DNA of 22,310 nt from Larix sibirica (Eukaryota > Streptophyta > Pinopsida > Pinales > Pinaceae). The notes under the pieces were generated by a model that saw only the letters and a program-made list of their open reading frames with translations, had not been told where the DNA came from and ran no database searches. The position numbers were made by a program, and so were the translations under genes. Below, piece by piece: positions 1 to 7,890 of the stretch. The stretch's first letter is position 1; the number at the start of each line of letters is the position of its first letter. The DNA lies in the NCBI GenBank assembly GCA_004151065.3, contig NWUY0300023347.1, positions 19,993 through 42,302 on the forward strand. Direction: 5' to 3'.

Positions 1-137
1 AAAAATTGAGTAGATTTTGGACCAGTCGATTTGGTAGGTTTCAGTAATCTTGTCACTGGTGTCTGAGAAGATACCAAAGTTTGGGTCTTGGTCAGCAGGT
101 CTTTGTGAGCAGTCTTGGACCGAGTATTCCGTGACAT
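1..137 (-). pseudogene. N-terminus of MSRNTRSK gag-like ORF, copy A (partial, frameshifted)
   Basis: ATG at 137-135 opens MSRNTRSKT, identical to the first nine residues of the ORFs starting at 17899 and 18848. After about 15 codons the match moves to another frame, giving DPNFGIFSDTSDKITETYQ and then a WSKIYSIF segment. These align with DPNNDIFSDTNGRVSKTYY and WSWIYAIF of the other copies, so copy A carries a single-frame-shifting indel near position 95. Amino-acid divergence is high outside the first nine residues, showing that copy A is an older or separate subfamily member rather than a recent duplicate. Function unknown; no catalytic motif is visible. The rest lies beyond the left edge. 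Confidence 0.75.
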
Positions 138-156
138 TTTGAAAGACTGGATAATT

Positions 157-242
157 CTGATAAATAGAAAAACACAAAATCAAAACTAATTCACAAACAA
201 CAACCGTAAACAATAGAATGCGAAAATGACAGGAAAACCAAC
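157..242 (-). other. Putative 5'-UTR intron, copy A
   Basis: On the minus strand a CAG|GTTGG donor (GT at 242-241) and a pyrimidine-rich TTTATCAG|AA acceptor (AG at 158-157) enclose 86 nt, ending 19 nt before the ATG. The other family copy has TAG|GTAGG and TTTTTATCAG|AA at the equivalent places, enclosing 91 nt. The interior is poorly conserved while both ends are kept, as expected for a spliced leader intron. No transcript evidence is available, so this is an inference from boundary conservation. Confidence 0.4.
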
Positions 243-344
243 CTGAATTAACTGAAAAAGTGAAAATGACCCCTGGTAAAACTCGCAGTGAAAATCCACT
301 CAGCAAGGTAATTTTTCGAAAATGAAAATGATAAGGAAAAATAG

Positions 345-418
345 AAAAAACCCTATATTTATCAATTTTCGACGAATAAAATCTAGGCCGTAGGATTAAA
401 CGAATCAACGGCTGAGAT
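345..418 (-). promoter_or_regulatory. Promoter-like block, copy A
   Basis: Minus-strand order: CCGTTGAT within an ATCTCAGCCGTTGAT context (418-404), then about 40 nt later GATAAATATAGGG followed by a T-run (363-345). The other copy has ATCTTGACCGTTGAT, then a TTTATAGCGG element followed by a T-run, so TATAG(C)GG plus a T-run is shared. It lies about 215 nt upstream of the start codon and just upstream of the putative leader intron, which fits a core promoter. The assignment as a TATA box is inference. Confidence 0.4.
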
Positions 419-423
419 CAAAT

Positions 424-868
424 CTTGCGGGATGCGGGGTCAAGTTGCGGGGTTTATTTTGCAACTATGTACATTCTTCCCGCAATCCGCAATTGCGGGT
501 TGCGGGTTGCGATCGCAACTTAGAAAACCAACGAACAAAGAGTTTCCGCAATCTGCAATTGCGGGTTGTGGGAACGCAAACAACTTTTTTATAAAATAAA
601 ATAATCTTTCCGCAATCCGCAATCCGCAATTGCGGGTTGCGGAAACACACAAGCAAATTTTATTATTCAATCCACTTTTCGCAATCCGCAATTGCGGTTG
701 CGGGTTGCGAACGAAAAGTTCAAAAACTATTTACAAGGCTTCCCGCAATCCGCAATTGCGGGTTGCGGATGCGAATATCAAAAAGGAAAAACAAGCTCCC
801 GCAATCCGCAATTGCGGGATTGCGGGATGAAAATAGACTTTTGAGAAAAATCAAAGCTTCCCGCAACT
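424..868. repeat. Array of spaced palindromes (array A)
   Basis: Six full palindromes and flanking half-sites. The full unit is a 26-bp near-perfect palindrome: CCGCAATCCGCAA followed by TTGCGGGTTGCGG. Full copies lie at 480-505, 546-571, 610-642 (one extra 7-bp CCGCAAT step), 679-710, 743-768 and 799-825; a half copy starts near 859 and degenerate half-sites lie at 424-458. Start-to-start distances are 66, 64, 69, 64, 56 and 60 bp. The AT-rich spacers do not resemble one another. The one off-symmetry pair in the unit would be a U-G wobble in RNA, so each copy can fold as a stem. Spurious reading frames cross the array on both strands. Confidence 0.9.
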
Positions 869-1015
869 TCAGAAAACAACAAAAACAAGAAATTTTCAAA
901 AGGGAAAAATCTAATTACTCAATCAAAATATAAAGGCAGAAATCATAATAAACATGATGAAAACCCCATAATGATAAAGGAATTTTAATCCATTACCTTT
1001 GCATTTAAGAATCTT

Positions 1016-1063
1016 GGGGCTCCCATGTTCTAATGGAACATGGGATCTGTTGTACCTACAACA
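1016..1063 (-). repeat. Element terminus with covarying hairpin, copy A
   Basis: Minus strand: TGTTGTAGGTACAACA (1063-1048, a 7-bp inverted repeat around two bases), then a hairpin with arms CCCATGTTC (1044-1036) and GAACATGGG (1030-1022) around a 5-nt loop, then GAGCCCCA. The terminus at 19867-19915 has the same layout with different arm sequence but preserved pairing. The leading TG fits the end of an LTR-type element. Copia coding sequence begins directly at 1064. Confidence 0.65.
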
Positions 1064-1341
1064 AGCACCCGAAGACTACTTCATATATACCACAACAAAA
1101 TGGTGTTACTAAGTGGATGAATTGCACAATCATGGAACATGCAAGAAGCATGCTCGACGCATATGGGTTGGATAATGGATTTTGGGCAGAGGCTATCAAT
1201 GCACTTGCATCTCTAATTAATAGATCAGCTACATCTGCATTGGATGGAAATATTCTAGAGAAGATTTGGTGTGGTAATCCAGTTGATTATTCTCGTTTGC
1301 GTATTTTTTGTTGTGATGCATTTTCCAATGTGCCTAAATAA
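1064..1341 (+). pseudogene. Copia integrase C-terminal fragment
   Basis: Integrase would join element DNA to the host genome. Reading in the frame that stops at 1341, the sequence shows YIPQQNGV (family usual: YTPQQNGVAER), then MEHARSMLDAYGL, FWAEAINALASLINR and LRIFCCDAFSNVPK, all in the order expected for the end of the copia integrase core and the following region. The catalytic DD-E residues would lie upstream or at the edge and are largely lost. An in-frame ATG at 1033 lies in the neighbouring element's terminus and is not a real start. It ends at a premature stop, after which KRSKLDPKSRKCVFI continues the same frame. Confidence 0.85.
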
Positions 1342-1995
1342 AAGAGGTCCAAGCTTGATCCAAAGTCAAGGAAATGTGTTTTTATTGATTAAAAATAAAG
1401 GGGTATATATTGTGGGATCCTACTAACCACAAGTTAATCATTAGCTAGGATGTTATTTCTAATGAAAAAACCATGCAAAGTAAGGAGGTACAACAGTCAC
1501 CTAATAATACACCAATTGAAGTAGAAATTAGTGAAGATGAAAATGAATCTTTTGGATCAACATGAAGAATAGCATGTTTGGAAACCACAACTTAGAATAT
1601 CTATACATGTATTAAGAGACATCCATAAAGGTATTCTCCTAATTTTTTGTCTTCATTTTGCTTTGTTAAGTGATGATGATGAACCTAGTTAATTTTAGGA
1701 ATATAGAGAATTTGAGAATGCAGATAAATGGAGGAAAGCCATGGATGAAGAAATGAAATCATTACATAAGAATCAAACATGGGAACTTGTGGATCTCCCA
1801 CCAAGGAGAAAATTTGATGCAAATAAGTGGGTCTATAAAGTAAATAAGAACAATGATGGGTTTTTGGAACGTTATAAAGCTCGCTTGGTAGAAAAAGGCT
1901 ATGTGCGGAAGTTAGGTATAGATTTTAATGAAATCTTCTCTCCTGTTGTGAATCTTACTATTGTAAGGGTTTTACTTGCACTTGTAGCAGCGAAG
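1342..1995 (+). pseudogene. Copia pol linker and first part of reverse transcriptase
   Basis: 1342-1740 is the weakly conserved integrase-RT linker, full of stops. From about 1700 the RT is clear: the region around 1720-1860 reads W(R)KAMDEEMKSLHKNQTWEL then DLPPRRKFDANKWVYKV, followed by RYKARLVEKGYVRKLGIDFN and FSPVVNLTIVRVLLALVAAK. This is the N-terminal part of the copia-type RT domain (Pfam RVT_2). The codon AAG at 1993-1995 is the last that aligns; the next bases (GTGATGGG) do not belong to RT. The missing continuation, DLELEQMDVK, is found at 3425. Confidence 0.9.
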
Positions 1996-3424
1996 GTGAT
2001 GGGACCCTATTTTAAATCCCATCTATTTATTTTTTTAAGCTTAATAAATGTAAGTATGTCACAAAGAGATCACTATGGACATTGTATCGATGTATGTTGC
2101 ATGCATTAAAGGTTGGATTGGGTGTTGATTATAATTACTTTCTTATTTGTTAAATAATTCCTTTTTATAACTAAAATGTACATGAATACTAATCCATTGG
2201 CTACAGTCGTGACTTTAGAACAAATCCTTATGGTGCATTTTGAGGAAGTGCAAATCAATCAAGATCCTTGATTGGCATAGTCATCCCACACAATCATCTT
2301 GATTGGTGCAGTCACCCTTGATCAATACAGTTAAGATCCTTTTCAACACATTTTGAGGTATATCAAATGAAGCAGTGGCTTGACATCTCCCACATCATCC
2401 ATGTTTTCTCTCATTCTGATGAAAATACTTAGAAGAATGTGTGTTGCTTCCAGTTGTTGGCGTAAGAATTATGAGACCAAGCGAAAGCTTCAGTTAGAAT
2501 AGGAACTGATCAACATGATCAAGAGAATCATTTTTTGTATTTAAGCAGTAGAACAAGAAATTATTAGGGATGCGTTAATTTTTATATAATGACTATGTTA
2601 TTCTATTCTATTCGCATATCTCAGTTCAAAGACAATTTTGATGTAATTCTAGTTTTCTACATTTAATAAGAAAAGTACTTGTTGTAGCCAATATTTGAGT
2701 AGTTGTTTAGTTTCTGTAGTGATCTTGGGTAAGGACCCACCCAAGAGAGGTGGAGAGACTTGTGTTGTTAGGGTAGATTTGTTTTCCCTATCATTTAAGT
2801 AATGTTTGTAGAACAATGTAGTTTTCCTACAATTTGTACATATCCTACATATACCATCAAATGTTATTTTTATGTTGTAGATCTGCTTTTATGAGTACAG
2901 TTAATCTAATCATGATATTTCTTTCACATGTATGACTTCACTATTCAACTTGGTTAATGATATCCCTCTGCATTTTTTAATACTTCTATGGAACTAATAG
3001 CTTCTTAATTTCCTGCATTTTGAATCCCTGAGGTAGAGTAAGGAGGACTTTCACTAAATGCTATTATGTATTTAGAATTGTTAGGTTGACCTAAGCTTTC
3101 CCCTTAATGGACCAATGAGGAACTAAGCGCCAAGTAGAACAGATTGGATCTTGCACTCTTGCAACATGTAGTTAGAAAGTCATTTAGAGTTGCTGAAGAA
3201 TGTTTTTACTTAGTGAAGGATTCATGTTTTGATCATTCAACTCAATTGTTATACTACTAGACACATCTTTCTCTTTTTGTAGATGCATATATTATGTTGA
3301 ACCTTCACAAGTTTGTATAATCTTCGAGTTGACATTTAAAAGTTAATTTTATAGGTAGAGCATATTGTTGGAATCTTTCCTTATAGGTACAATATTAGTT
3401 TTGATATCTGGAACCCACCAACAG
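1996..3424 (+). other. Intron-like insert inside copia RT
   Basis: A 1,429-nt segment starting AAG|GTGATG and ending CCAACAG|GATTTAG splits the RT frame between two codons. Removing it gives LALVAAK then DLELEQMDVK, the uninterrupted copia sequence, in phase 0. No long ORF or recognisable TE protein is visible. A 7-bp hairpin (CTTGGGT 2724-2730, ACCCAAG 2739-2745) lies inside. The pyrimidine tract before the acceptor is weak. The flanks share only AGG, which either a 3-bp target-site duplication or the AG|G splice consensus would produce, so insertion of an unrecognised element is an equally good reading. Confidence 0.6.
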
Positions 3425-4045
3425 GATTTAGAGTTGGAACAAATGGATGTAAAAAAAAATTCCTACAAGGTGATATTGATGGAGAAATTTATATGGAACA
3501 GCCTAAGGGGTGTAAAGAAAGAGTAAAAGAGAATTTTGTTTGCAGACTCAAGAAATTTTTGTATGGATTGAAATAGGTTCCAAGGATGTGTTATAGAAAA
3601 TTTGACACCTTCATGAATACCCAAGGTTTTATTAGAAGTGAAGCTAACCATTGTACATATCCTAAGAGGTTTTATTATGGAAGTTTTATTATCTTGTTGT
3701 TGCATGTTGATGATATGTTGTTTGGAGGACCCAACATGAATAAAATCATTGATATTAAGGCTCAATTGGCTAGGACATTTGAAATGAATGATTTAGGAGC
3801 AACAAATCAAATTCTAGGAATGAAGATACACAAATGAAAAACCATTTAGCATCCCACTTCCTACACACTTCAAGTTGTATTTTGAATAGTGTCCTAGCAC
3901 ATAAGTAGAGAAGACAAGCATATCTCATGTACCATATTCATCAACAATATGGAGCCTCATGTTTTCCATGGTAAGAACTAGATTCAAGATTGGTCAAGCA
4001 GTGGGAGCTATTATTTGGTTCATGATGAAACCTAGAAAAGGACCT
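3425..4045 (+). pseudogene. Copia reverse transcriptase, second part
   Basis: Continues the RT domain: DLELEQMDVK, a frameshift within nine A's (about 3450-3458), then FLQGDIDGEIYMEQPKGC, VCRLKKFLYGLK, a stop, and YRKFDTFMNTQGFIRSEAN. The catalytic box is HVDDMLFG near 3706 (family: YVDDML), with the DD pair intact. The frame from 3586 stops at 3837 after LGMKIHK, and the next recognisable segment is KPFSIPLPTHFKLYFE, so roughly 35 codons usually found between them are deleted. ISHVPYSSTIWSLMFSMVRT and RFKIGQAVGAIIWFMMKP (to about 4045) match the copia stretch before RNase H; homology is then lost. Confidence 0.9.
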
Positions 4046-4073
4046 GTTGGCCCGGTTTTGCAACCAGGCTTAG

Positions 4074-4074
4074 N
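4074..4074. other. Assembly gap (single N) at a copia/LINE discontinuity
   Basis: A lone N. To its left is decayed copia sequence followed by about 28 unrecognised bases; to its right the first codons already belong to the middle of a LINE RT. A single N often marks a join of unknown or negative gap length, so the adjacency of the two elements is not proven. Confidence 0.8.
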
Positions 4075-4740
4075 GGCATGCATAGCATTAAAGTCAAGAA
4101 GTCAAAAGGGGCAATCCTCAAAATTGATCTCTCAAAAGCTTTTGAAGAGTAAGCTGGCTCTATCTAAGGCTCCTGCTCACTCATTTAGGTTTCAACTATC
4201 CTTCATCAAATGGATCTTTGCTGCATATCCACTGCATCATTCTCGGTCCTAATAAATGGATCTGCATCTCCTTTCTTCCACTCGGAAAGAGGTCTTCGAC
4301 AAGGCTTCCCGCTCTCACCTCCTCTTCCTTTTGGTGGTGAAGGCTAGTAGAGCTATCCTAGATGCAAAAGGCATAGGTTTGTTTACCGGGATCAAGATTG
4401 CTGAGAACCTAAATATCACCCACCTCCTGTTTGTGGATGATATCCTTATCTTTTGCAACGGCTCCATCAGGGAAGCAAAGACTCTTTCAAGAATCATGCA
4501 ACTTTTCTGCAAAACCACGGGTATGAAGCTCAGTGAACAGAAATCCACCATCACCACTTTCAACCTGGAAGAAAATGCCATCATAAGACTTTTGGAATTT
4601 TTCCCTTTTGCTGTCACCCCCTTGGATGATGGCCTTAAATACCTGGGTTTTAGATTGAAACCAAATAGCTACAAAAAGGAAGATTGGTTTTGGTTAATTG
4701 CAAAGCTGGAATGCAGAATCAATGTCTGGAGCAACCGATT
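4075..4740 (+). pseudogene. LINE (L1-type) reverse transcriptase, 5'-truncated and frameshifted
   Basis: RT copies element RNA into DNA at a nicked target. Motifs appear in order, but in three frames: GAILKIDLSKAFE (RT motif A, 4110-4150), [42 protein letters not shown] (near 4290-4320), then [13 protein letters not shown] and the catalytic box LLFVDDILIF with FVDD at 4430-4441. GMKLSEQKSTI follows as usual. At least three small indels lie between 4150 and 4330. A further one near 4738 moves the frame into the next segment, as RINVWSN in one frame continues as WLSRAGRLILVK in the other. The endonuclease, ORF1 and 5' UTR are absent, beyond the N at 4074. Confidence 0.92.
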
Positions 4741-6503
4741 GGCTTTCACGAGCAGGGAGACTAATTTTAGTAAAATTTGTTTTGGAAGCCATTCCTGTCT
4801 ATTGGATGGCCCTTGCTTGGATTCCTAAAACCATTCTGGAAAAAACCAGAAAAAATTGCTCTCGTTTCCTGTGGACCGGGAAAAAGGACCAAAAGGTTAC
4901 CCCATGGGTAAAATGGGACCAACTAGCTCGGCCAAAATCTCTAGGAGGCTGGGGAATCAAAAACATCACGCTTTTTGCAAAAGCTCTAGTAGCAAAAGCT
5001 GGATGGAGACTCATTTCAACAAAAAGTCTTTGGACGGAAGTTGTTACTCATAAATATATTGCCCCTCTCTCCATTTGGGATTGGATCAGAAACTCGGCCT
5101 TTACTGCACAATCTTTAGGGACTATTATCGAGAAATCTATTTGCAATGCATTTCCCCTCATTCACAGCGGCCTCTCCTGGAAAGTGGGGAATGGTTCTAG
5201 AGTGCGAATTGGAGCAGATCCTTGGCTTGGCAGTCAGATACAACACCTTCTCCCCCCCCAGCTCATTCAGCTTCTCAATGAAAACTGCTTCTTCCATTTG
5301 AACCAGATTGCGGATCCTACATCCACAAATTTATGGCATCAGCAATGGAAAAGTTTGAGAGACCTGGATATCCCCAACATATGGCTTGCAGACTGGAATC
5401 GATACATCAATGCCCTACGTGTCGCCCACATCCGTCTCACGAATACACAAGATGAGCTAATCTGGGAAAATGCTGCTCATGGCAGTTACACTCCCAAAAC
5501 AGGCTATCAAAGCCTTTGTTTAACAACTTTTCCACTGGCTCCTAAATGGTGGCAAATTGGGCTATGGAAATTAAAATGCCCCCTAAAGGTGAAAATTTTC
5601 TTGTGGTGTGCTCCGGAAAACAAAATTTCAACTTGGGACAGAATGAGGAACCGGCACCTGGAAGGTCCTGGATGGTGCCCTTTATGCAAAAATAATGAGG
5701 AAAGCTCCAACCATCTTTTCCTGACTTGCTCTTTCTCTTCACAGGTCTGGTCACACTCGCAATCCGCTCTCAGCCTCAGATTTAATTGGCATGGTCACTC
5801 CCTTGAAGACGCGTGGAACTCTTGGTCCTCATCAAACCAACTCATACACATCAAAGCTCTACCTCTTATCCACATCTAGGGAATTTGGCTTGCCCGAAAT
5901 CCTGCCATCTTCCAGGAAAAAACCTATTCTTCGGAAGCAGTTGCAAAACAAGGCCTTGATATTCTATCTTACTTCCCACAAACAAAAGATACTCCAGCAA
6001 TTCGTATCATCACCGAAGAACATATTGATCCTTCCCTCCCTTGGGCTTTTTTTGATGGTGCATCCCAAAACCATTCCTGTGGCGGTGGAGCTACTCTCTT
6101 TCTCTCTCAAAGCCATCATTTTCATATTCAAATGGGATTGGGGGAAGGCACTAACAACTATGCCGAGATTATGGCATTAAAACTTCTGCTTTGTTTTGCG
6201 CTGGAGAAAAACTGTGGAAAATTACAAGTTTTTGGTGACTCTCTCATTGTTATAAATTGGGTGAACAAAGTTCAAAGCTGCAGAAATATTCCCCTTATCA
6301 CCTTGTTTGAAGAAGTTTGCAAACTCACAGCTCGTTTTGACTCCATCACCTGTCGACATGTGTACAGGGAAAGAAACACTACTGTCGATCGTTTGTTAAA
6401 ACAAGGGCTGACTATGGAAATCAGGACTTGGAAATTCGTGGAATCCAGGGATGCTGAAGTCTATGAATTTTTCCATAGACCCGTCATGGACAATCAAAAT
6501 TAA
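4698..6503 (+). pseudogene. LINE pol C-terminal part: zf-RVT and RNase H domains
   Basis: One frame of about 600 codons runs to the stop at 6501-6503, broken only by a TAG at 5877-5879 where the context GIWLARN suggests a former Trp. WLSRAGRLILVK through FLWTG and LGGWGIKN is the post-RT region. WWQIGLWKLKCPLKVKIFLW (from about 5548), CPLCKNNEESSNHLF and LTC form the zf-RVT zinc-binding region. RNase H follows: AFFDGASQN (about 6046), NYAEIMALKLL, QVFGDSLIVINWV and RERNTTVDRLLKQG carry the expected D, E, D and D residues. This order is that of plant L1 elements with an acquired RNase H. The first ~40 codons of the frame overlap the RT frame at the shift point. Confidence 0.92.
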
Positions 6504-6926
6504 TGTCTGAATACTCTTTTTTTCCTTCGGCACTATAACAACTAAAGATGCATCTCATATGAACTCCATTTTTTGGTTTCTCTCATGGAACTTTATGGTT
6601 AAATTTTCTATAATCAATTGGCCATCGATTCAGCTATGGATCAGATCATTTTTGTTACTCACTCTTTAGCAGTGAAGCTCTGGATACTCCGCACAATGTT
6701 GTCCCACCAGCGCTGTCATGAAAGCTGTATGCTTGCTACCTCTGTAATTTTGACACTCTTTTTGGATATAAAAATTAAGCTTTTTTCCTATGGACAAAAA
6801 ACAATTATTTATTGTATATATTATGTGGATTTATCAATGCAACATCGTTGTATACATCTAAATACAATTCCCTACTACGACAGTGTAGATGTCGCAAGAT
6901 TTTTTTTCAAAAAGAAGAAAAAAAAA
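6504..6926 (+). other. LINE 3' UTR and A-rich tail
   Basis: About 400 bases without coding similarity follow the LINE stop codon and end in an interrupted A-run at 6909-6926, preceded by eight T's (6900-6907). An A-rich tail is the expected 3' end of an L1-type element. A target-site duplication cannot be sought because the LINE 5' end is missing. The chance reading frame 6618-6995 shows no similarity and crosses the tail. The bases to 7089 hold nothing I recognise. Confidence 0.55.
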
Positions 6927-7089
6927 GACATATTTTCTTGTTATTCGAATAGAATTAAAGAAAAGGAGGACAAAACAAATCAGATCATCTCCTAGGTAGA
7001 GATGGCTTCTGACAATCTGGCTGAGAGGGACTATCATCTACAGACCAACAGAATATCCATAGGAACAGATCAACCACAACATACATAAG

Positions 7090-7890
7090 TTATGGAAGAT
7101 TTATCAACAACAGTCCAGCAAATGACTGTATACAAATGCTTAGGCATACCACAGAAAGGGCAAAATTTACAAAATTAAGAACATAAAGAAGCAAATAACC
7201 GGCCAATTGATCAGTCAAAGAAATTGACCACTCCTTCACTAACCAGACTCCCTTCCATAAGTTCCTCGTAGTAAAGCAGACCTTAATATCAAGATAAGGT
7301 CCTTTTGGACAGAGCATCAGTTGAAGAGTTAAATTCCCTATGGATATGATCAATTTGAAAGTCAACAAACTGAGGCAGGATCTCTCTGACTCTGAAGCAC
7401 CAGTGATCTAAAGAAAGGAGTTGCAGGTTGTAGGCACCCTTCACCCACTCGACAATAGACTGGGAGTCACCAAAAACCTGCAAGGAGATAATAACATTGA
7501 TCACGGCAAATTGCAGAATACACCAAAAGGCCAATAGCTCTGATTTTGTGTTGGAAGCCTTGCCACATCCCAAACAGAGTTAAAAGAGATGGTCTTCATT
7601 AATCTTAAGGAGCACACCACACCCCTAAGACCGTCTTGAACAACACCATCAAAGAAGCCACAAGCTTTACCCTCCAAGAAAGAAGGACCGTTGAGCTTCC
7701 TTCGATTCGGAGGCACATGGACAAAGTTATAATATTTATATAGACCCAGACACTTCAAGGCACATAAGTGAGCATTTGGACAACAATCCTCAAAGATGAC
7801 CATGTTTCTCATAAGCCAGATCTGCCAGAAAACTAAAATAGGAAGAAACCTATGGAGTTTAACCTTTTGGTACAAAGCGACATTGATGGG
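7090..7890 (-). pseudogene. Second LINE 3' end with RNase H domain
   Basis: Minus-strand remains of a different plant L1-type element. From 7875: FLPILVFWQIWLMRNMVIFE (the end of the pre-RNase H region), then GFFDGVVQDGLRGVVCSL. Following a frameshift near 7573: GKASNTKSELLAFWCIL, LQVFGDSQSIVEWVKGAYN, HIHREFNSSTDALSKRTLS. The four RNase H acidic positions (FDG, SE, GDS, TDAL) are all present. A second shift near 7290 leads into GVWLVKEWSISL, the usual C-terminal tail, and 3' UTR-like sequence to about 7090. The RT part is absent: the fragment begins near 7890. It is only moderately similar to the LINE at 4075-6926, so the two are not copies of one insertion. Confidence 0.88.

Larger units (their letters stand above)
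1..1063 (-). mobile_element. 5' part of MSRNTRSK-family retroelement, copy A
   Basis: Read on the minus strand, this unit starts at 1063 with a hairpin terminus, passes through an AT-rich segment (869-1015), a palindrome array (424-868), a promoter-like block and a putative leader intron, and reaches the ORF start at 137. The same order recurs in the copy ending at 19915, with matching but clearly diverged sequence, so the whole block is one inherited unit. The outer boundary at 1063 is sharp: the next bases are copia integrase codons, which suggests the unit inserted into, or was deleted against, a copia element. The TG...CA-like terminus suggests an LTR-type element, but I found no primer-binding site and no second terminal copy. 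The unit is cut by the left window edge. Confidence 0.7.
1064..4045 (+). mobile_element. Ty1/copia retrotransposon fragment
   Basis: Plus-strand remains of a copia pol in the canonical copia order, integrase before reverse transcriptase. The 5' part (LTR, gag, protease, integrase catalytic core) is missing, cut at 1064 by the neighbouring element. The 3' part (RNase H, LTR) is missing, lost at or before the assembly join at 4074. The body is broken by stops, a frameshift in an A-run near 3455, an internal deletion near 3837 and a 1,429-nt intron-like insert. No terminal repeats of this element are present in the window. Confidence 0.9.

Noticed and set aside
424-868. CRISPR-like array (repeats with unique spacers)
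   Set aside because: The repeats are imperfect, vary in length and are symmetric about their centre; spacing is irregular; there are no cas genes; and all the surrounding sequence is plant retroelement DNA.
440-933. Several overlapping reading frames on both strands over array A, and one at 19206-19589 over array B
   Set aside because: They consist of RNPQ/AIADCG-type peptides that simply translate the palindromes; open on both strands only because the repeat lacks stops.
1033-1063. ATG at 1033 as start of the integrase fragment
   Set aside because: These bases belong to the neighbouring element's hairpin terminus; copia similarity begins only at 1064.
6618-6995. 125-codon plus-strand frame
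   Set aside because: Runs through the LINE 3' UTR and its A-rich tail (poly-Lys); no similarity to anything.
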